A DNA stretch of 64,000 nucleotides, taken from NCBI RefSeq assembly GCF_000802155.2, contig NZ_JQGJ02000022.1, positions 1 to 64,000 of the forward strand, written 5' to 3'. The notes under the pieces are model-generated. The model was given only the letters and a program-made list of their open reading frames with translations. It made no database searches and was not told where the DNA came from. A program made the translations under genes and the position numbers. This document shows positions 26,172 through 34,847 of this stretch, piece after piece. The stretch's first letter is position 1. Every line of letters starts with the position of its first letter. Source of the DNA: Pseudomonas frederiksbergensis (lineage in GTDB: Bacteria > Pseudomonadota > Gammaproteobacteria > Pseudomonadales > Pseudomonadaceae).

Positions 26172-26362
26172 CCAAGATCACTGCTCGGACAAACAGTCCA
26201 GTGCAGCCCGCCCAATCCGGCCGGCTGCGGTCGCAGTACCCACCGGTACTGGCAGACCCCCGAGCTGCACACTGTCCAGAAGACGGCGTGAGGTGAGCCG
26301 ACGTCAAAAGCGTCGCGCACGGACGAAGTTCTCAAGGGGAGGCCGACGGGCCTCCCTTTTTT
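26172..26362 (+). ncRNA. Candidate structured small RNA or leader RNA
   Basis: About 190 nt between the Lrp-family gene and the DUF6515-like gene. It can form successive hairpins: CACTG..GAC/GTC CAGTG (26179-26203), CAGCC/GGCTG (26204-26227), CAGTACC/GGTACTG (26234-26251), CGACG/CGTCG (26299-26315), and a strong final terminator. The only open frame inside is a 44-codon frame from 26162 with no ribosome-binding site or recognisable features. It could be a free small RNA or an attenuated leader of the next gene. It lacks the repeated exposed GGA loops of RsmX/Y/Z, and I do not recognise it as 6S, SRP, RNase P or tmRNA. Confidence 0.5.
26337..26362 (+). terminator. Intrinsic terminator
   Basis: GGGAGGCC-GACG-GGCCTCCC, 8 GC-rich base pairs with a 4-nt loop, followed directly by six T. 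It ends 100 nt before the DUF6515-like start codon. Confidence 0.9.
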
Positions 26363-26462
26363 ATGCCTGCGAAATAAAGCCCACGGCTGATAACCTATCG
26401 CAGAACCGGCCTGGGCTTTCCCCAGTCTTACTTTCAGGCCCCGAACCGTTGTGAGGAATTTC

Positions 26463-27470
26463 ATGAAGTCGCGCATCTGGCGTTTGGCAGGTGTTGGTCT
26501 GTTGTGGGCAAGTGTCAGTGCGCAGGGAATGGCCGACGATCAGCAAAACCGTGGCGGCCCCGAAGGCGGCCCAGGGCAGAACGGACGGGGTGGCAATGGC
26601 CAGGGGTATCCAGGCCAGCCCCGGCAGCCAAGCAACGAGATCATCCGGGGCGACAACAGCCGACAGTTCGAGGTCAGGCCGCAAAATCCGGGTGGGCAGC
26701 AGTATGATCGCCCACCACAAGATCCCAATGCTTACGATCGCCCGCCGCAACAACAACCCGGCAATAACCTGCCGATCCAGGGCCGGCCCGACAGCGTGAC
26801 CCAGACCCGTGAACCACAACCGGGCTACTATCGCGACATCCCGCGTCGCAACGATGGTTACCCGAATGCAGGCCCACGTCCCGGCCACGAGGGGCGTCCC
26901 GACCAGCATTGGCCTGGCCGGCCCGACGGCCATGGCAACGGCTGGGGGCCGGGACCGCAATATCGCCCGGGGTATGTGATCGACCGTTTCCCTGACCGCA
27001 ATTATCGCGTGCCCTATCGCGGCCACGATTATTTCTACTCCGGTGGCTACTGGTATCGCCCCCAAGGGCCACGTTATGTCGTGGTCCAGCCGCCACGGGG
27101 CATTCGTACCCGCTACCTGCCCGACTACGCCCGTGAGGTCTGGATCGGCAGCTCCCTGTTCTTCCTTGCCGCCGGCGCTTATTACATCTACGAAGCCAAT
27201 ACCCGGGATTACGTTGTGGTCGATGCGCCGATCGCCAACCCGCAGCCGCAACCGCAGGGCAACAGTTTTGATGTGGTGGCTTATCCGGCGAACGGCCAGT
27301 CCCGGGAGCAGGTCAACCAGGACGGCTACGATTGCTATCGCTGGGCGGTGCAGCAGAGTGGGTTCGACCCGCGCAACTACACCTACCCGCCGGCGCCGGA
27401 AGTGGTACAGACCTACCGCCAGGCGCAGGGCAATTGCTTGAGTAGCCGTGGGTATCAGGTGACGTACTGA
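26463..27470 (+). CDS. DUF6515-like secreted/envelope protein, Pro/Gly/Gln-rich
   Basis: 335 residues. A signal peptide (1-24, ...SAQGMADD) is followed by about 140 low-complexity residues rich in Gly, Pro, Gln, Asn and Arg with repeats such as YDRPPQ and RPDxH. The region about 170-230 has HDYFYSGGYWYRPQGPRYVVV, then a membrane-like segment VWIGSSLFFLAAGAYYIY. The C-terminus (QVNQDGYDCYRWAVQQSGFDP ... CLSSRGYQVTY) resembles a short domain seen in many outer-membrane glycine-zipper proteins. Start is the ATG at 26463 after GAGGAATTTC. Function unknown; the layout suggests an envelope-surface role. Confidence 0.75.
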   Translation: MKSRIWRLAGVGLLWASVSAQGMADDQQNRGGPEGGPGQNGRGGNGQGYPGQPRQPSNEIIRGDNSRQFEVRPQNPGGQQYDRPPQDPNAYDRPPQQQPGNNLPIQGRPDSVTQTREPQPGYYRDIPRRNDGYPNAGPRPGHEGRPDQHWPGRPDGHGNGWGPGPQYRPGYVIDRFPDRNYRVPYRGHDYFYSGGYWYRPQGPRYVVVQPPRGIRTRYLPDYAREVWIGSSLFFLAAGAYYIYEANTRDYVVVDAPIANPQPQPQGNSFDVVAYPANGQSREQVNQDGYDCYRWAVQQSGFDPRNYTYPPAPEVVQTYRQAQGNCLSSRGYQVTY

Positions 27471-27520
27471 TCACTCGAAATGGAAAAAACGGTTCCCTGT
27501 GGCGGGTTCTGTGGTCGGCA

Positions 27521-28414
27521 TCAAGCGCTGGCGCGCTTCACCACTTCCGACGGATCGGCATGCACCAGCACCTCGGTCTTCGGGTAAGCGCGATGAATCG
27601 CATCGGCGGCCTGGTCGCTGATGCCGTGGGCTACCGACAGGGTCAACTCCCCGGGTAATTCCAGGTGCAACTGCACAAACCAATGGTTGCCGGAGATCCG
27701 CGTGCGCAGGTCATGGGCGCCGAGCACGCCGGGCACCGCACAGGCCAGCTCCAGCATGTGCCGGCTGACGTCGGGCGGCAGCTCTTCATCCATCAGCACG
27801 GCGAAGCTTTCCCGGGCAATCTGGATGGCGCTCCACAGGATATACGCCGCGATGCCGAGGCCGAACCAAGCGTCGAATTGATACCAGCCGAGTCCAGCCA
27901 GGACCAGCGCCACCAGGATGCTGCCGTTGAGCAACAAATCCGAGCGGTAATGCAGCGAATCGGCGCGCACGGCGTTGGAGCCGGTGGCGCGGATGACCCG
28001 ATGCTGCAGCGCCAACAGGGCCAGCGTCAGGACCAGGGAAAACACGATCACGCCGACGCTCAGCCAGGGCGCGTCCACGGGGAGTGGGTTCTTCAAGCGC
28101 TCGAAGGCCTGCAACCCGATCAGTACCGCACTGCCACCGATAAACAGTGCCTGGGCCATGCCGGCCAGGGATTCGGCCTTGCCATGGCCGTAGCGATGAT
28201 CGTCATCGGCAGGGCGCAGCGCGTAGTGCACCGCCAGCAGATTGAGCAGCGAGGTGACGCCGTCCAGCGCCGAGTCGGTCAGGCCGGCGAGCATGCTTAC
28301 CGAGCCGCTGAGCCACCAGGCCAACGCCTTGGCGAGGATCAAGACAAGTGCCACGGCCACCGACGCCCGGGTGGCCAGGCGCAACAGGCGAGCGTGTTCG
28401 GTGCTGGTGGTCAT
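27521..28414 (-). CDS. Cation diffusion facilitator (FieF/YiiP type)
   Basis: Inner-membrane metal/proton antiporter of 297 residues. It has six membrane segments in the first 210 residues and a cytoplasmic C-terminal dimer domain. The transport-site motif DSALD in helix 2, HRYGHGKAE in the loop and GWYQFDAWFGL region in helix 5 fit the Zn/Fe-exporting FieF subgroup. The C-terminal domain has the His/Asp pattern HLELPGELTLSVAHGISDQ. Substrate inferred from family only. Confidence 0.9.
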   Translation of the reverse strand: MTTSTEHARLLRLATRASVAVALVLILAKALAWWLSGSVSMLAGLTDSALDGVTSLLNLLAVHYALRPADDDHRYGHGKAESLAGMAQALFIGGSAVLIGLQAFERLKNPLPVDAPWLSVGVIVFSLVLTLALLALQHRVIRATGSNAVRADSLHYRSDLLLNGSILVALVLAGLGWYQFDAWFGLGIAAYILWSAIQIARESFAVLMDEELPPDVSRHMLELACAVPGVLGAHDLRTRISGNHWFVQLHLELPGELTLSVAHGISDQAADAIHRAYPKTEVLVHADPSEVVKRASA

Positions 28415-28441
28415 GGCGCGGTCTTCCTTGGGTTACGCCCG

Positions 28442-28861
28442 TTATGCGGCGGGTATGAGACCGAACGCGGCCAATTGCTGGACGTTGCCCTTGTGCTGGA
28501 TAAGGCGAGGATCGTCCAGCGGGAAGCTGCGGCCCAACTCGCTTTCCAGGATCGCTTGCAGCTTTTGGTTATTGACCGTGCCGTCGGGGTTGATGGCCGG
28601 CTTGAGTTTCTCTGGCTCGATCTGGACGCTGCGGCCCGGTTCGAAATAGATCGCGCCGGTGGCGAAGTCGACGGCGAAGGCGATCAGGCCGGGGATGATA
28701 TAGAACAGCAGGCCGACGGCATCGAGGGCGGCGATGGCCGGGTCGATCTTGCCTTCGATCTGGCCGCGACGGTCCGGGTAGAAGATCGAGCCACACGCGC
28801 TGATCTGGGTCAGCAGGGTGGCGACCAGGACGCCGCCGATCACGCGAAAGGGAATACGCAT
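28442..28861 (-). CDS. Conserved lipoprotein of unknown function
   Basis: 139 residues with a lipobox ISAC (Cys 23) after a hydrophobic signal. A second hydrophobic segment (about 46-65, AVGLLFYIIPGLIAFAVDF) is followed by a soluble tail, the order seen in YceK/YidQ-like lipoproteins. Homologues are often wrongly labelled polyribonucleotide nucleotidyltransferase; nothing here supports that. Divergent from hrpB. Confidence 0.75.
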   Translation of the reverse strand: MRIPFRVIGGVLVATLLTQISACGSIFYPDRRGQIEGKIDPAIAALDAVGLLFYIIPGLIAFAVDFATGAIYFEPGRSVQIEPEKLKPAINPDGTVNNQKLQAILESELGRSFPLDDPRLIQHKGNVQQLAAFGLIPAA

Positions 28862-28956
28862 AGCAATCTCCTGAGCAGGTATGGGCGTTGCTGGTTGGAG
28901 TCCAGACCACGCTAAACAGTTCGCCGTTATACTCGGCCCTCTGTTTTGGAGCCAGC

Positions 28957-31473
28957 ATGATTTCTTTGCCGATTGATGAAGTTTTACCCACCCTGCGCCA
29001 AGCCCTGGCCTCGCGCCACGAAGCGGTGCTCGAAGCGCCCCCCGGCGCCGGTAAAACCACCCGTGTTCCGTTGGCCCTGCTGAACGAGCCCTGGCTGGCC
29101 GGGCAGACCATCCTCATGCTCGAACCCCGGCGCCTGGCGGCACGGGCGGCGGCCGAGCGGCTGGCCAGCGAGCTGGGGGAAAAAGTCGGAGAAACCGTCG
29201 GCTACCGGATTCGCCTCGACAGCAAGGTCGGCCCCGATACCCGCATCGAAGTGGTCACCGAAGGCATCCTCACTCGCCGCCTGCAAGATGATCCGGCGCT
29301 GGAAGGCGTGGGGCTGCTGATCTTCGATGAGTTCCACGAGCGCAGCCTCGACGCCGACCTCGCCCTGGCCTTGAGCCTCAATGGCCGCGAGCTGTTTCGC
29401 GAAGACCAACCGCTGAAAATCCTGCTGATGTCCGCGACCCTGGAAGGCGAGCGCCTGGCCGGTCTGTTGGACGACGCGCCGATCCTGCGCAGCGAAGGAC
29501 GCATGTTCCCGGTGACGGTGCGTTGGGGGCGGCCGTTCCAGCCCGGCGAGTTCATCGAGCCACGGCTGGTGCAGACCGTGCTCGAAGCTCTGCACGATGA
29601 AACCGGCAGCGTGCTGGTGTTCTTGCCTGGGCAAGCGGAAATCCGTCGCGTTCACCAACAGTTGGCCGATGCCCTCGGCGACGGTGGCAACGTGTTGCTG
29701 TGCCCGCTGCACGGTGAGCTGGACCTGGCGGCCCAGCGCGCTGCCATCGATCCGGCGCCGCCCGGCCTGCGCAAAGTCGTGCTGGCCACCAACATTGCCG
29801 AAACCAGCCTGACCATCGATGGCGTGAGAGTGGTGATCGACGCCGGACTGGCCCGGGTGCCGCGTTTCGATCCGGGCAGTGGCATGACCCGGCTCGACAC
29901 CCAACGTATTTCCCGGGCCAGCGCGACCCAGCGGGCCGGTCGCGCCGGGCGCCTGGAACCGGGGGTGTGCTATCGGCTGTGGTCCGAAGACCAGCACGAA
30001 CAATTGGCCGCCTACGGCAGCGCCGAGATTCTCTCAGCGGACCTGGCCGGGTTGGCCCTGCAATTGGGACGCTGGGGCGTGACACCGCAGCAACTGGTCT
30101 GGCTCGACGTCCCGCCTGCCGCTGCTTATGCCCAGGCCCAGGACCTGCTGCAACGTCTCGGCGCACTCGACGGCGGCCAACTGACCCGCCACGGCCAGAC
30201 CATGGCCGAACTGCCGGCCCATCCGCGCATTGCCCATCTGCTGTTGCGCGGCCAGGCGCTGGGGCTGGCGGACATGGCCTGCAACGTCGCCGCGCTGCTG
30301 GGCGAGCGCGACATCCTGCGCGGCGCCGGGGCGGATCTGCACAGCCGTCTGGTCTTGTTGTCCGGTGAGGAGCGAGCAGCACGCGGCGCCCAGGGTGGCG
30401 TGCAGCGGGCGCGGCAATTGGCCCGGCAATATCGCGGCTATTTACGGGGCAAGGCCGAGGAGGCCGTCGCCGATCCCGATCATCCACGCTGGCTCGGTGC
30501 ATTGTTGGCGTTGGCCTATCCGGATCGTGTCGCCCAGCAACGGCGCCCCGGCGGTGCGGAATATCGCCTGGCCAACGGTCGTGCGGCGCTGTTCGCCGAG
30601 GCCGACAGCCTGATGAAACAACCCTGGCTGGTCATTGCCGATTTGGGCAGTCGCCAGGGCCAGCGGGAAGAGCGGATCTACCTGGCGACGGATTTCGACC
30701 CGGCCCTGTTCGATTCAGTGCTGGCCGAACAGGTGCAGACGGTCGATCAACTGGACTGGGACGAGCGCGAAGGCGTGCTGCGGGCCGAGCGTCAGCGCAA
30801 GGTCGGCGAACTGGTGCTCAGCCGCGAGCCGTTGACCGGCCTGGATGAGGCGGCCCGCAGCCAGGCACTGGTCAATCTGGTCCGGCGCAAAGGCCTCGAA
30901 CTGCTGCCGTGGACGCCGGAGTTGCGGCAATGGCAGGCGCGGGTGGCGCTGTTGCGTCGGCTCGATAGGGAGAGCAAGGGCGAGAGCGAATGGCCGGACG
31001 TCAGCGATGCGGCGTTGCTGGAAAGCCTCGAACACTGGTTGATGCCTTACCTGGGGCGTGTGTCGCGACTCAGTCATTTCGCCAACCTGGACCTGTCGAG
31101 CATCGTCCACAACCTGCTGCCCTGGCCATTGCCGCAACGCTTGGACGAACAGGCGCCGCACCATTTGAGCGTGCCTTCCGGGTCGTCGATTCGCCTGGAT
31201 TACAGCGAACACCCGCCGATCCTGGCGGTGCGCTTGCAGGAACTCTTCGGCCTGTCCGACACCCCGCGCATCGCCGGCGGACGGCAGGTGGTCAAGCTGC
31301 ACCTGCTATCGCCAGCACGTCGACCGGTGCAGGTGACCCAGGACTTGGCGAGCTTCTGGCGCAACACCTACGCCGAGGTGAAGAAAGACCTCAAGGGACG
31401 ATATCCCAAGCACTACTGGCCGGACGACCCGCTGGTGGCGGAAGCGACGGCGCGGGCCAAGCCGCGCAAGTGA
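28957..31473 (+). CDS. hrpB: ATP-dependent helicase HrpB
   Basis: DExH-box helicase of 838 residues. Motif I is PPGAGKTTRVP, motif II DEFHERS, motif III MSATLEG and motif VI SQRAGRAGR-like (ATQRAGRAGRLEPG). The family-specific HrpB C-terminal domain ends YPKHYWPDDPL. The cellular role is not well defined; the relative HrpA rescues stalled or collided ribosomes. The ATG at 28957 follows TTTTGGAGCCAGC. Stands alone. Confidence 0.95.
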   Translation: MISLPIDEVLPTLRQALASRHEAVLEAPPGAGKTTRVPLALLNEPWLAGQTILMLEPRRLAARAAAERLASELGEKVGETVGYRIRLDSKVGPDTRIEVVTEGILTRRLQDDPALEGVGLLIFDEFHERSLDADLALALSLNGRELFREDQPLKILLMSATLEGERLAGLLDDAPILRSEGRMFPVTVRWGRPFQPGEFIEPRLVQTVLEALHDETGSVLVFLPGQAEIRRVHQQLADALGDGGNVLLCPLHGELDLAAQRAAIDPAPPGLRKVVLATNIAETSLTIDGVRVVIDAGLARVPRFDPGSGMTRLDTQRISRASATQRAGRAGRLEPGVCYRLWSEDQHEQLAAYGSAEILSADLAGLALQLGRWGVTPQQLVWLDVPPAAAYAQAQDLLQRLGALDGGQLTRHGQTMAELPAHPRIAHLLLRGQALGLADMACNVAALLGERDILRGAGADLHSRLVLLSGEERAARGAQGGVQRARQLARQYRGYLRGKAEEAVADPDHPRWLGALLALAYPDRVAQQRRPGGAEYRLANGRAALFAEADSLMKQPWLVIADLGSRQGQREERIYLATDFDPALFDSVLAEQVQTVDQLDWDEREGVLRAERQRKVGELVLSREPLTGLDEAARSQALVNLVRRKGLELLPWTPELRQWQARVALLRRLDRESKGESEWPDVSDAALLESLEHWLMPYLGRVSRLSHFANLDLSSIVHNLLPWPLPQRLDEQAPHHLSVPSGSSIRLDYSEHPPILAVRLQELFGLSDTPRIAGGRQVVKLHLLSPARRPVQVTQDLASFWRNTYAEVKKDLKGRYPKHYWPDDPLVAEATARAKPRK

Positions 31474-31548
31474 AAGGGCCCAAGGTCTGTAATCTGAAAC
31501 ACAGCCCCCTTGGGAGCGAGCAGGCTATCCCACAGTTTCTAAAAGCTG

Positions 31549-32628
31549 TCACGGCATCGCCGGCAACAGAAACCGCGCAATCACCGGCAAATGATCGGAG
31601 ATGCGCAACGTGTCATCCTGCCGCACCTGGGCCTGGACCCGCTTGAGGCGCGGGCTGTAGAACAGGTAGTCGACGGTGCGGTCGGGGCCGTTGAGGCCGG
31701 GGTCGTTGGGGTAGTGGGTCAGCCAGTGTGCGCGGTCGATGCCACTGGCCTCGTTGTTGGTGGGGATCATCGGGTATTTGTCCCACAACAGGTGCAGCTC
31801 GCTGTCGGCGGAGTAGGGCGAGCGCTGTTCGGTTGGCAAACGCCGGTATTGGCCCAGGGGCAACAGGTTGAAATCGCCGCCGATCAGCCAGGGCGTGCCG
31901 GCGGATTCAAGCTTGTCGAGGGACTTGGAAACGGCACCGATCTGTTTCTGCGCGGTGTCGTCCGGTTGCGTGGCCCGCTCCAGGTGCGTATTGAGCACCG
32001 CCAGCTGCCCCCCGCCGTCCAGGGCCAGGTAACTCACGAGCAGGGCGTTTTTCGGCTGGAACTGGCGGCTGATGAAATTCCCATCAGCCACCGGCAATTG
32101 CACTCGCTCGGCGTGGTCGATGCGGTAGCGGCTCAGCGTCGCCAACTGCCGGCCGACGCTGCCGAAGATCCGCGGGTTAGGGATGAAGTCGGCTTTCCAA
32201 TCGAACGCGCTGGTGCCGCACGGGTAGAGGTCGGCCAGGCGCTCCTGCAACAGCTTGAGCTGGTCCTGGTAGTCGCTGGCCTTGGCGCCGTTGTCGAGTT
32301 CCTGGAGCAACACCACATCCGGTTGCTCGTCGCGAATGACCCGGGCCACTTCGTCCAGGCTGAAGGCCATGTCTTCCGGGGTCGGGCTTTCATCGTTGCC
32401 TTGGGCAAGGTCGTGCCAGAACACGTAGCGCTTGCCGGCCAGGAATTGCACGTTCCAGGTCATGACCTTCAAGGCTTGGCCGGGCATCAACGGTGCGGCG
32501 TTCGCGGCGCAGCTGACGGGCAGCGTTTCCCGGGCCTGGGGACGCCACGTCAGGCCATAAACCGAAAAGGCTCCGATGCCGATAATCAACAACAGGCCCA
32601 GCAGGGCGTATCGCAGCAGACGGGTCAT
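31549..32628 (-). CDS. Endonuclease/exonuclease/phosphatase (EEP) family protein
   Basis: 359 residues. One N-terminal membrane segment (about 5-25) is followed by an EEP fold facing the periplasm. Catalytic motifs are visible: MTWNVQFL, LLQELD, NTHLER, GGDFNLLP and SDHLPV. Substrate could be a nucleic acid, phosphoinositide or other phosphodiester. Its start codon overlaps the stop of the YciC-type gene (ATGA), so the two are coupled. Confidence 0.85.
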   Translation of the reverse strand: MTRLLRYALLGLLLIIGIGAFSVYGLTWRPQARETLPVSCAANAAPLMPGQALKVMTWNVQFLAGKRYVFWHDLAQGNDESPTPEDMAFSLDEVARVIRDEQPDVVLLQELDNGAKASDYQDQLKLLQERLADLYPCGTSAFDWKADFIPNPRIFGSVGRQLATLSRYRIDHAERVQLPVADGNFISRQFQPKNALLVSYLALDGGGQLAVLNTHLERATQPDDTAQKQIGAVSKSLDKLESAGTPWLIGGDFNLLPLGQYRRLPTEQRSPYSADSELHLLWDKYPMIPTNNEASGIDRAHWLTHYPNDPGLNGPDRTVDYLFYSPRLKRVQAQVRQDDTLRISDHLPVIARFLLPAMP

Positions 32629-33284
32629 GACTGAGGTTTTTCAGCAATCAACATGAACATGCGGAACAGTACCACCGTGGTAAACAGTTGCAGGAAGCTG
32701 TGGATGCTGTCGACCAGCAAACTGACCAAGGGGTTCTGCGGCGGCGGATACACCGAGACGCTGGCGCCCTTGAGCAGCCACAGCGGGATCATCACGGCCA
32801 GGATGCACAGCAGGATTCGCCAGAAATGACCGCGACTCATGCGCAGGCTTTCCTTCATCGCTGCCAGTGGAGTCATGCCTTTGAGCACCAACAGATATTC
32901 ACCGAAGGCCAGGACGACCATCAACCATAGCCCCGGCAGGAAATACAACGAGATGCCAATCAGGATCAGCAGCGTATTGAGGGCGGTCAGCAAGGCGAAG
33001 CGTGGCCATTGCAGGAGCGAGGCGGCGAGCAGGTCGCGGGGGCGAGGGGCTTCGCCACGACTGCGGGCGTCAAGAAACAGAATCAACGCCGCCGTGTACA
33101 GCGGGTACACCAATAACCCGACGATCACGCTGTAGCCGGAAAAACCGTCGGCCCCGACGGCGCTGTCCACCCCTTGCTGCAGCACCGCTTCGAGTATCAC
33201 CAGCGGCAGGCACAACTGGGCGATGCGGCCCAGATGGCGCTTGAAAAAATACAAGGAGTCACGCAGTACTTCTAACGGATTCAT
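32625..33284 (-). CDS. YciC family integral membrane protein
   Basis: 219 residues with about six hydrophobic segments. It begins MNPLEVLRDSLYFFKRHLGRIAQL, a typical YciC/UPF0259 start, and has RSRGEAPRPRDLLAASLLQWP and MTPLAAMKESLRMSRGHFWRIL. The ATG at 33284 is chosen for the family N-terminus. Function unknown. Translationally coupled to the EEP gene. Confidence 0.85.
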   Translation of the reverse strand: MNPLEVLRDSLYFFKRHLGRIAQLCLPLVILEAVLQQGVDSAVGADGFSGYSVIVGLLVYPLYTAALILFLDARSRGEAPRPRDLLAASLLQWPRFALLTALNTLLILIGISLYFLPGLWLMVVLAFGEYLLVLKGMTPLAAMKESLRMSRGHFWRILLCILAVMIPLWLLKGASVSVYPPPQNPLVSLLVDSIHSFLQLFTTVVLFRMFMLIAEKPQS

Positions 33285-33408
33285 GGGTCGGTATCGCAGT
33301 TCAGAAAAGCGGTCCGACACTTTACCCATCAGCTGCCCGCATAAACAAACGTAAACATCAGGTAAAGACCGTTGAAAGCGTCTTGGCGGACCCCATTACT
33401 GACGGGCA

Positions 33409-33438
33409 CCGGTCTTGTGCGGACCGGCTTGGTTTTTT
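33409..33438 (+). terminator. Weak leader hairpin before DUF2076 gene
   Basis: CCGGTC and GACCGG pair around a 7-nt loop. Five bases later comes a run of six T. It lies 25 nt before the DUF2076 start, so it could be an attenuator or the end of a short upstream transcript. Confidence 0.35.
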
Positions 33439-33462
33439 ATCCGGCAATCTGATGAGGTCGCC

Positions 33463-34218
33463 ATGAACAGCGAAGAACAAACCCTGATCGATGGACTGTT
33501 TTCACGGTTGCAGCAGGCCGAAAAGGATTCAGCGCCACGCGACGCCCAGGCCGAGGCGCGGATCAAGGAGCATTTGGCCAGGCAACCTGCGGCGGGCTAT
33601 TTCATGGCCCAGGCGATCCTGGTGCAAGAGGCGGCGATCAAGCGCCTGGACGAGCAGAACACCCAACTCTCCCAGCAGATCGAACAACTGCAAGCGCAGT
33701 TGCAGCAGTCCCGCAGCCAGGCATCCGCGCCAAGCGGTGGCGGTGGTTTCCTCTCAAGCATCTTCGGCGGCAGCAACCGCGATTCCCGGCCCGCGAGCGC
33801 GCCGGCCCCCAGCGGTGGCGGCTGGCGCGAACCGGCACGCCCATCGTTCAATGCGCCGACACAGCAAGGCTTCGGTGCCGCGCCGGGCAACTATGGTGCG
33901 CCGCAACAGCAAGCCCCGGCGGCGGGCAGCTTCCTCGGCGGAGCGCTGAAGACCGCCGCAGGCGTGGCCGGTGGCGTGATGTTGGCCCAAGGCATCAGCA
34001 GCCTCTTCCACAGCAATCAACCCCAGGAAATCGTCGAGGTTCTCAAGGAAGAACCGGCCCAGCCCGTCAACGACACTGCCAACAGTGGCGACAATGGCTG
34101 GGGCGATGAGCCGCGCGTGGCTGACAGCGACACCTATGGCAATGACCAGGGCGGTTTTAGCGACGCGGACTACAGCGACGATTCGTCTTTCTTCGGCGAC
34201 GACGACTCCTTCGTCTGA
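33463..34218 (+). CDS. DUF2076 family protein
   Basis: 251 residues. Starts MNSEEQTLIDGLFSRLQQAE, diagnostic of DUF2076. The N-terminal 85 residues are helical and coiled-coil-like (EQNTQLSQQIEQLQAQLQQ). A Gly/Ser/Ala/Pro/Gln linker follows, then GSFLGGALKTAAGVAGGVMLAQGISSLF, a glycine-zipper-like segment. The tail is acidic (DADYSDDSSFFGDDDSFV). Function unknown; often found in outer-envelope contexts. ATG at 33463 follows GATGAGGTCGCC. Confidence 0.85.
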   Translation: MNSEEQTLIDGLFSRLQQAEKDSAPRDAQAEARIKEHLARQPAAGYFMAQAILVQEAAIKRLDEQNTQLSQQIEQLQAQLQQSRSQASAPSGGGGFLSSIFGGSNRDSRPASAPAPSGGGWREPARPSFNAPTQQGFGAAPGNYGAPQQQAPAAGSFLGGALKTAAGVAGGVMLAQGISSLFHSNQPQEIVEVLKEEPAQPVNDTANSGDNGWGDEPRVADSDTYGNDQGGFSDADYSDDSSFFGDDDSFV

Positions 34219-34346
34219 CCCGCCATTCGTCCGGGGCGCCCTGGCGCCTCGAGGCGATTACTCGCAGAACATTCCTCGAGGCTGGCATACTGGGCGACTT
34301 TTCGGGCCGGGTGGCCTACGCGCGTGCGTATCAACGAGGAAACGCG

Positions 34347-34826
34347 GTGAAAAAAATTGCAGTGTTCGCCGATGTCCAGAACCTCTACTACACCGTACGC
34401 CAAGCCTATGGTTGCCATTTCAACTACGCCGCGCTGTGGGCTGATGTGAGCAAGCAGGGGCAGATCGTCGAGGCCTACGCCTATGCGATCGATCGCGGTG
34501 ACAGCAAGCAGCAGCAATTCCAGCAGATCCTGCGCAACCTGGGTTTCACCGTGAAGCTCAAGCCTTACATCCAGCGCAGCGACGGCTCGGCCAAGGGCGA
34601 CTGGGACGTGGGCATTACGCTCGACATCATGGACGCCGCCGATCACGTCGATGAGGTGGTGCTGGCCTCCGGCGATGGCGATTTCGACATGTTGCTAGAA
34701 CGCATCATCAGCAAGCACGGCGTGCAAGCGGTGGCCTACGGTGTACCGGGGCTGACCGCCAATTCACTGATCCGCGCCGCCAGCCGCTACGTGCCCATTG
34801 AGGGCGCGCTGCTGCTCAAGAATTGA
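34347..34826 (+). CDS. NYN domain protein (LabA/DUF88 type)
   Basis: Predicted PIN-like nuclease of 159 residues. FADVQNLYYT at the N-terminus and the acidic pair in SGDGDFDMLLERI supply the Asp-rich metal site of NYN domains; GDWDVGITLDIMD fits the family too. The GTG at 34347 is chosen because AACGAGGAAACGCG precedes it. Probably acts on RNA. It is 21 nt upstream of the exonuclease gene, and the two may form an operon. Confidence 0.87.
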   Translation: MKKIAVFADVQNLYYTVRQAYGCHFNYAALWADVSKQGQIVEAYAYAIDRGDSKQQQFQQILRNLGFTVKLKPYIQRSDGSAKGDWDVGITLDIMDAADHVDEVVLASGDGDFDMLLERIISKHGVQAVAYGVPGLTANSLIRAASRYVPIEGALLLKN

Positions 34827-34847
34827 ACTTCAAGGAGCCCCACGGGT

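Noticed and set aside
26162..26296. 44-codon frame inside the candidate small RNA
   Set aside because: There is no ribosome-binding site, no hydrophobic or family feature, and stable hairpins run through it. It remains possible but unsupported.
26161..26362. RsmY/RsmX-type RNA
   Set aside because: Gac/Rsm RNAs carry several GGA motifs in loops. Here only scattered GGA occur and most lie in stems.
28442..28861. Polyribonucleotide nucleotidyltransferase
   Set aside because: A common database label for this protein, but it is a 139-residue lipoprotein with no PNPase domain.
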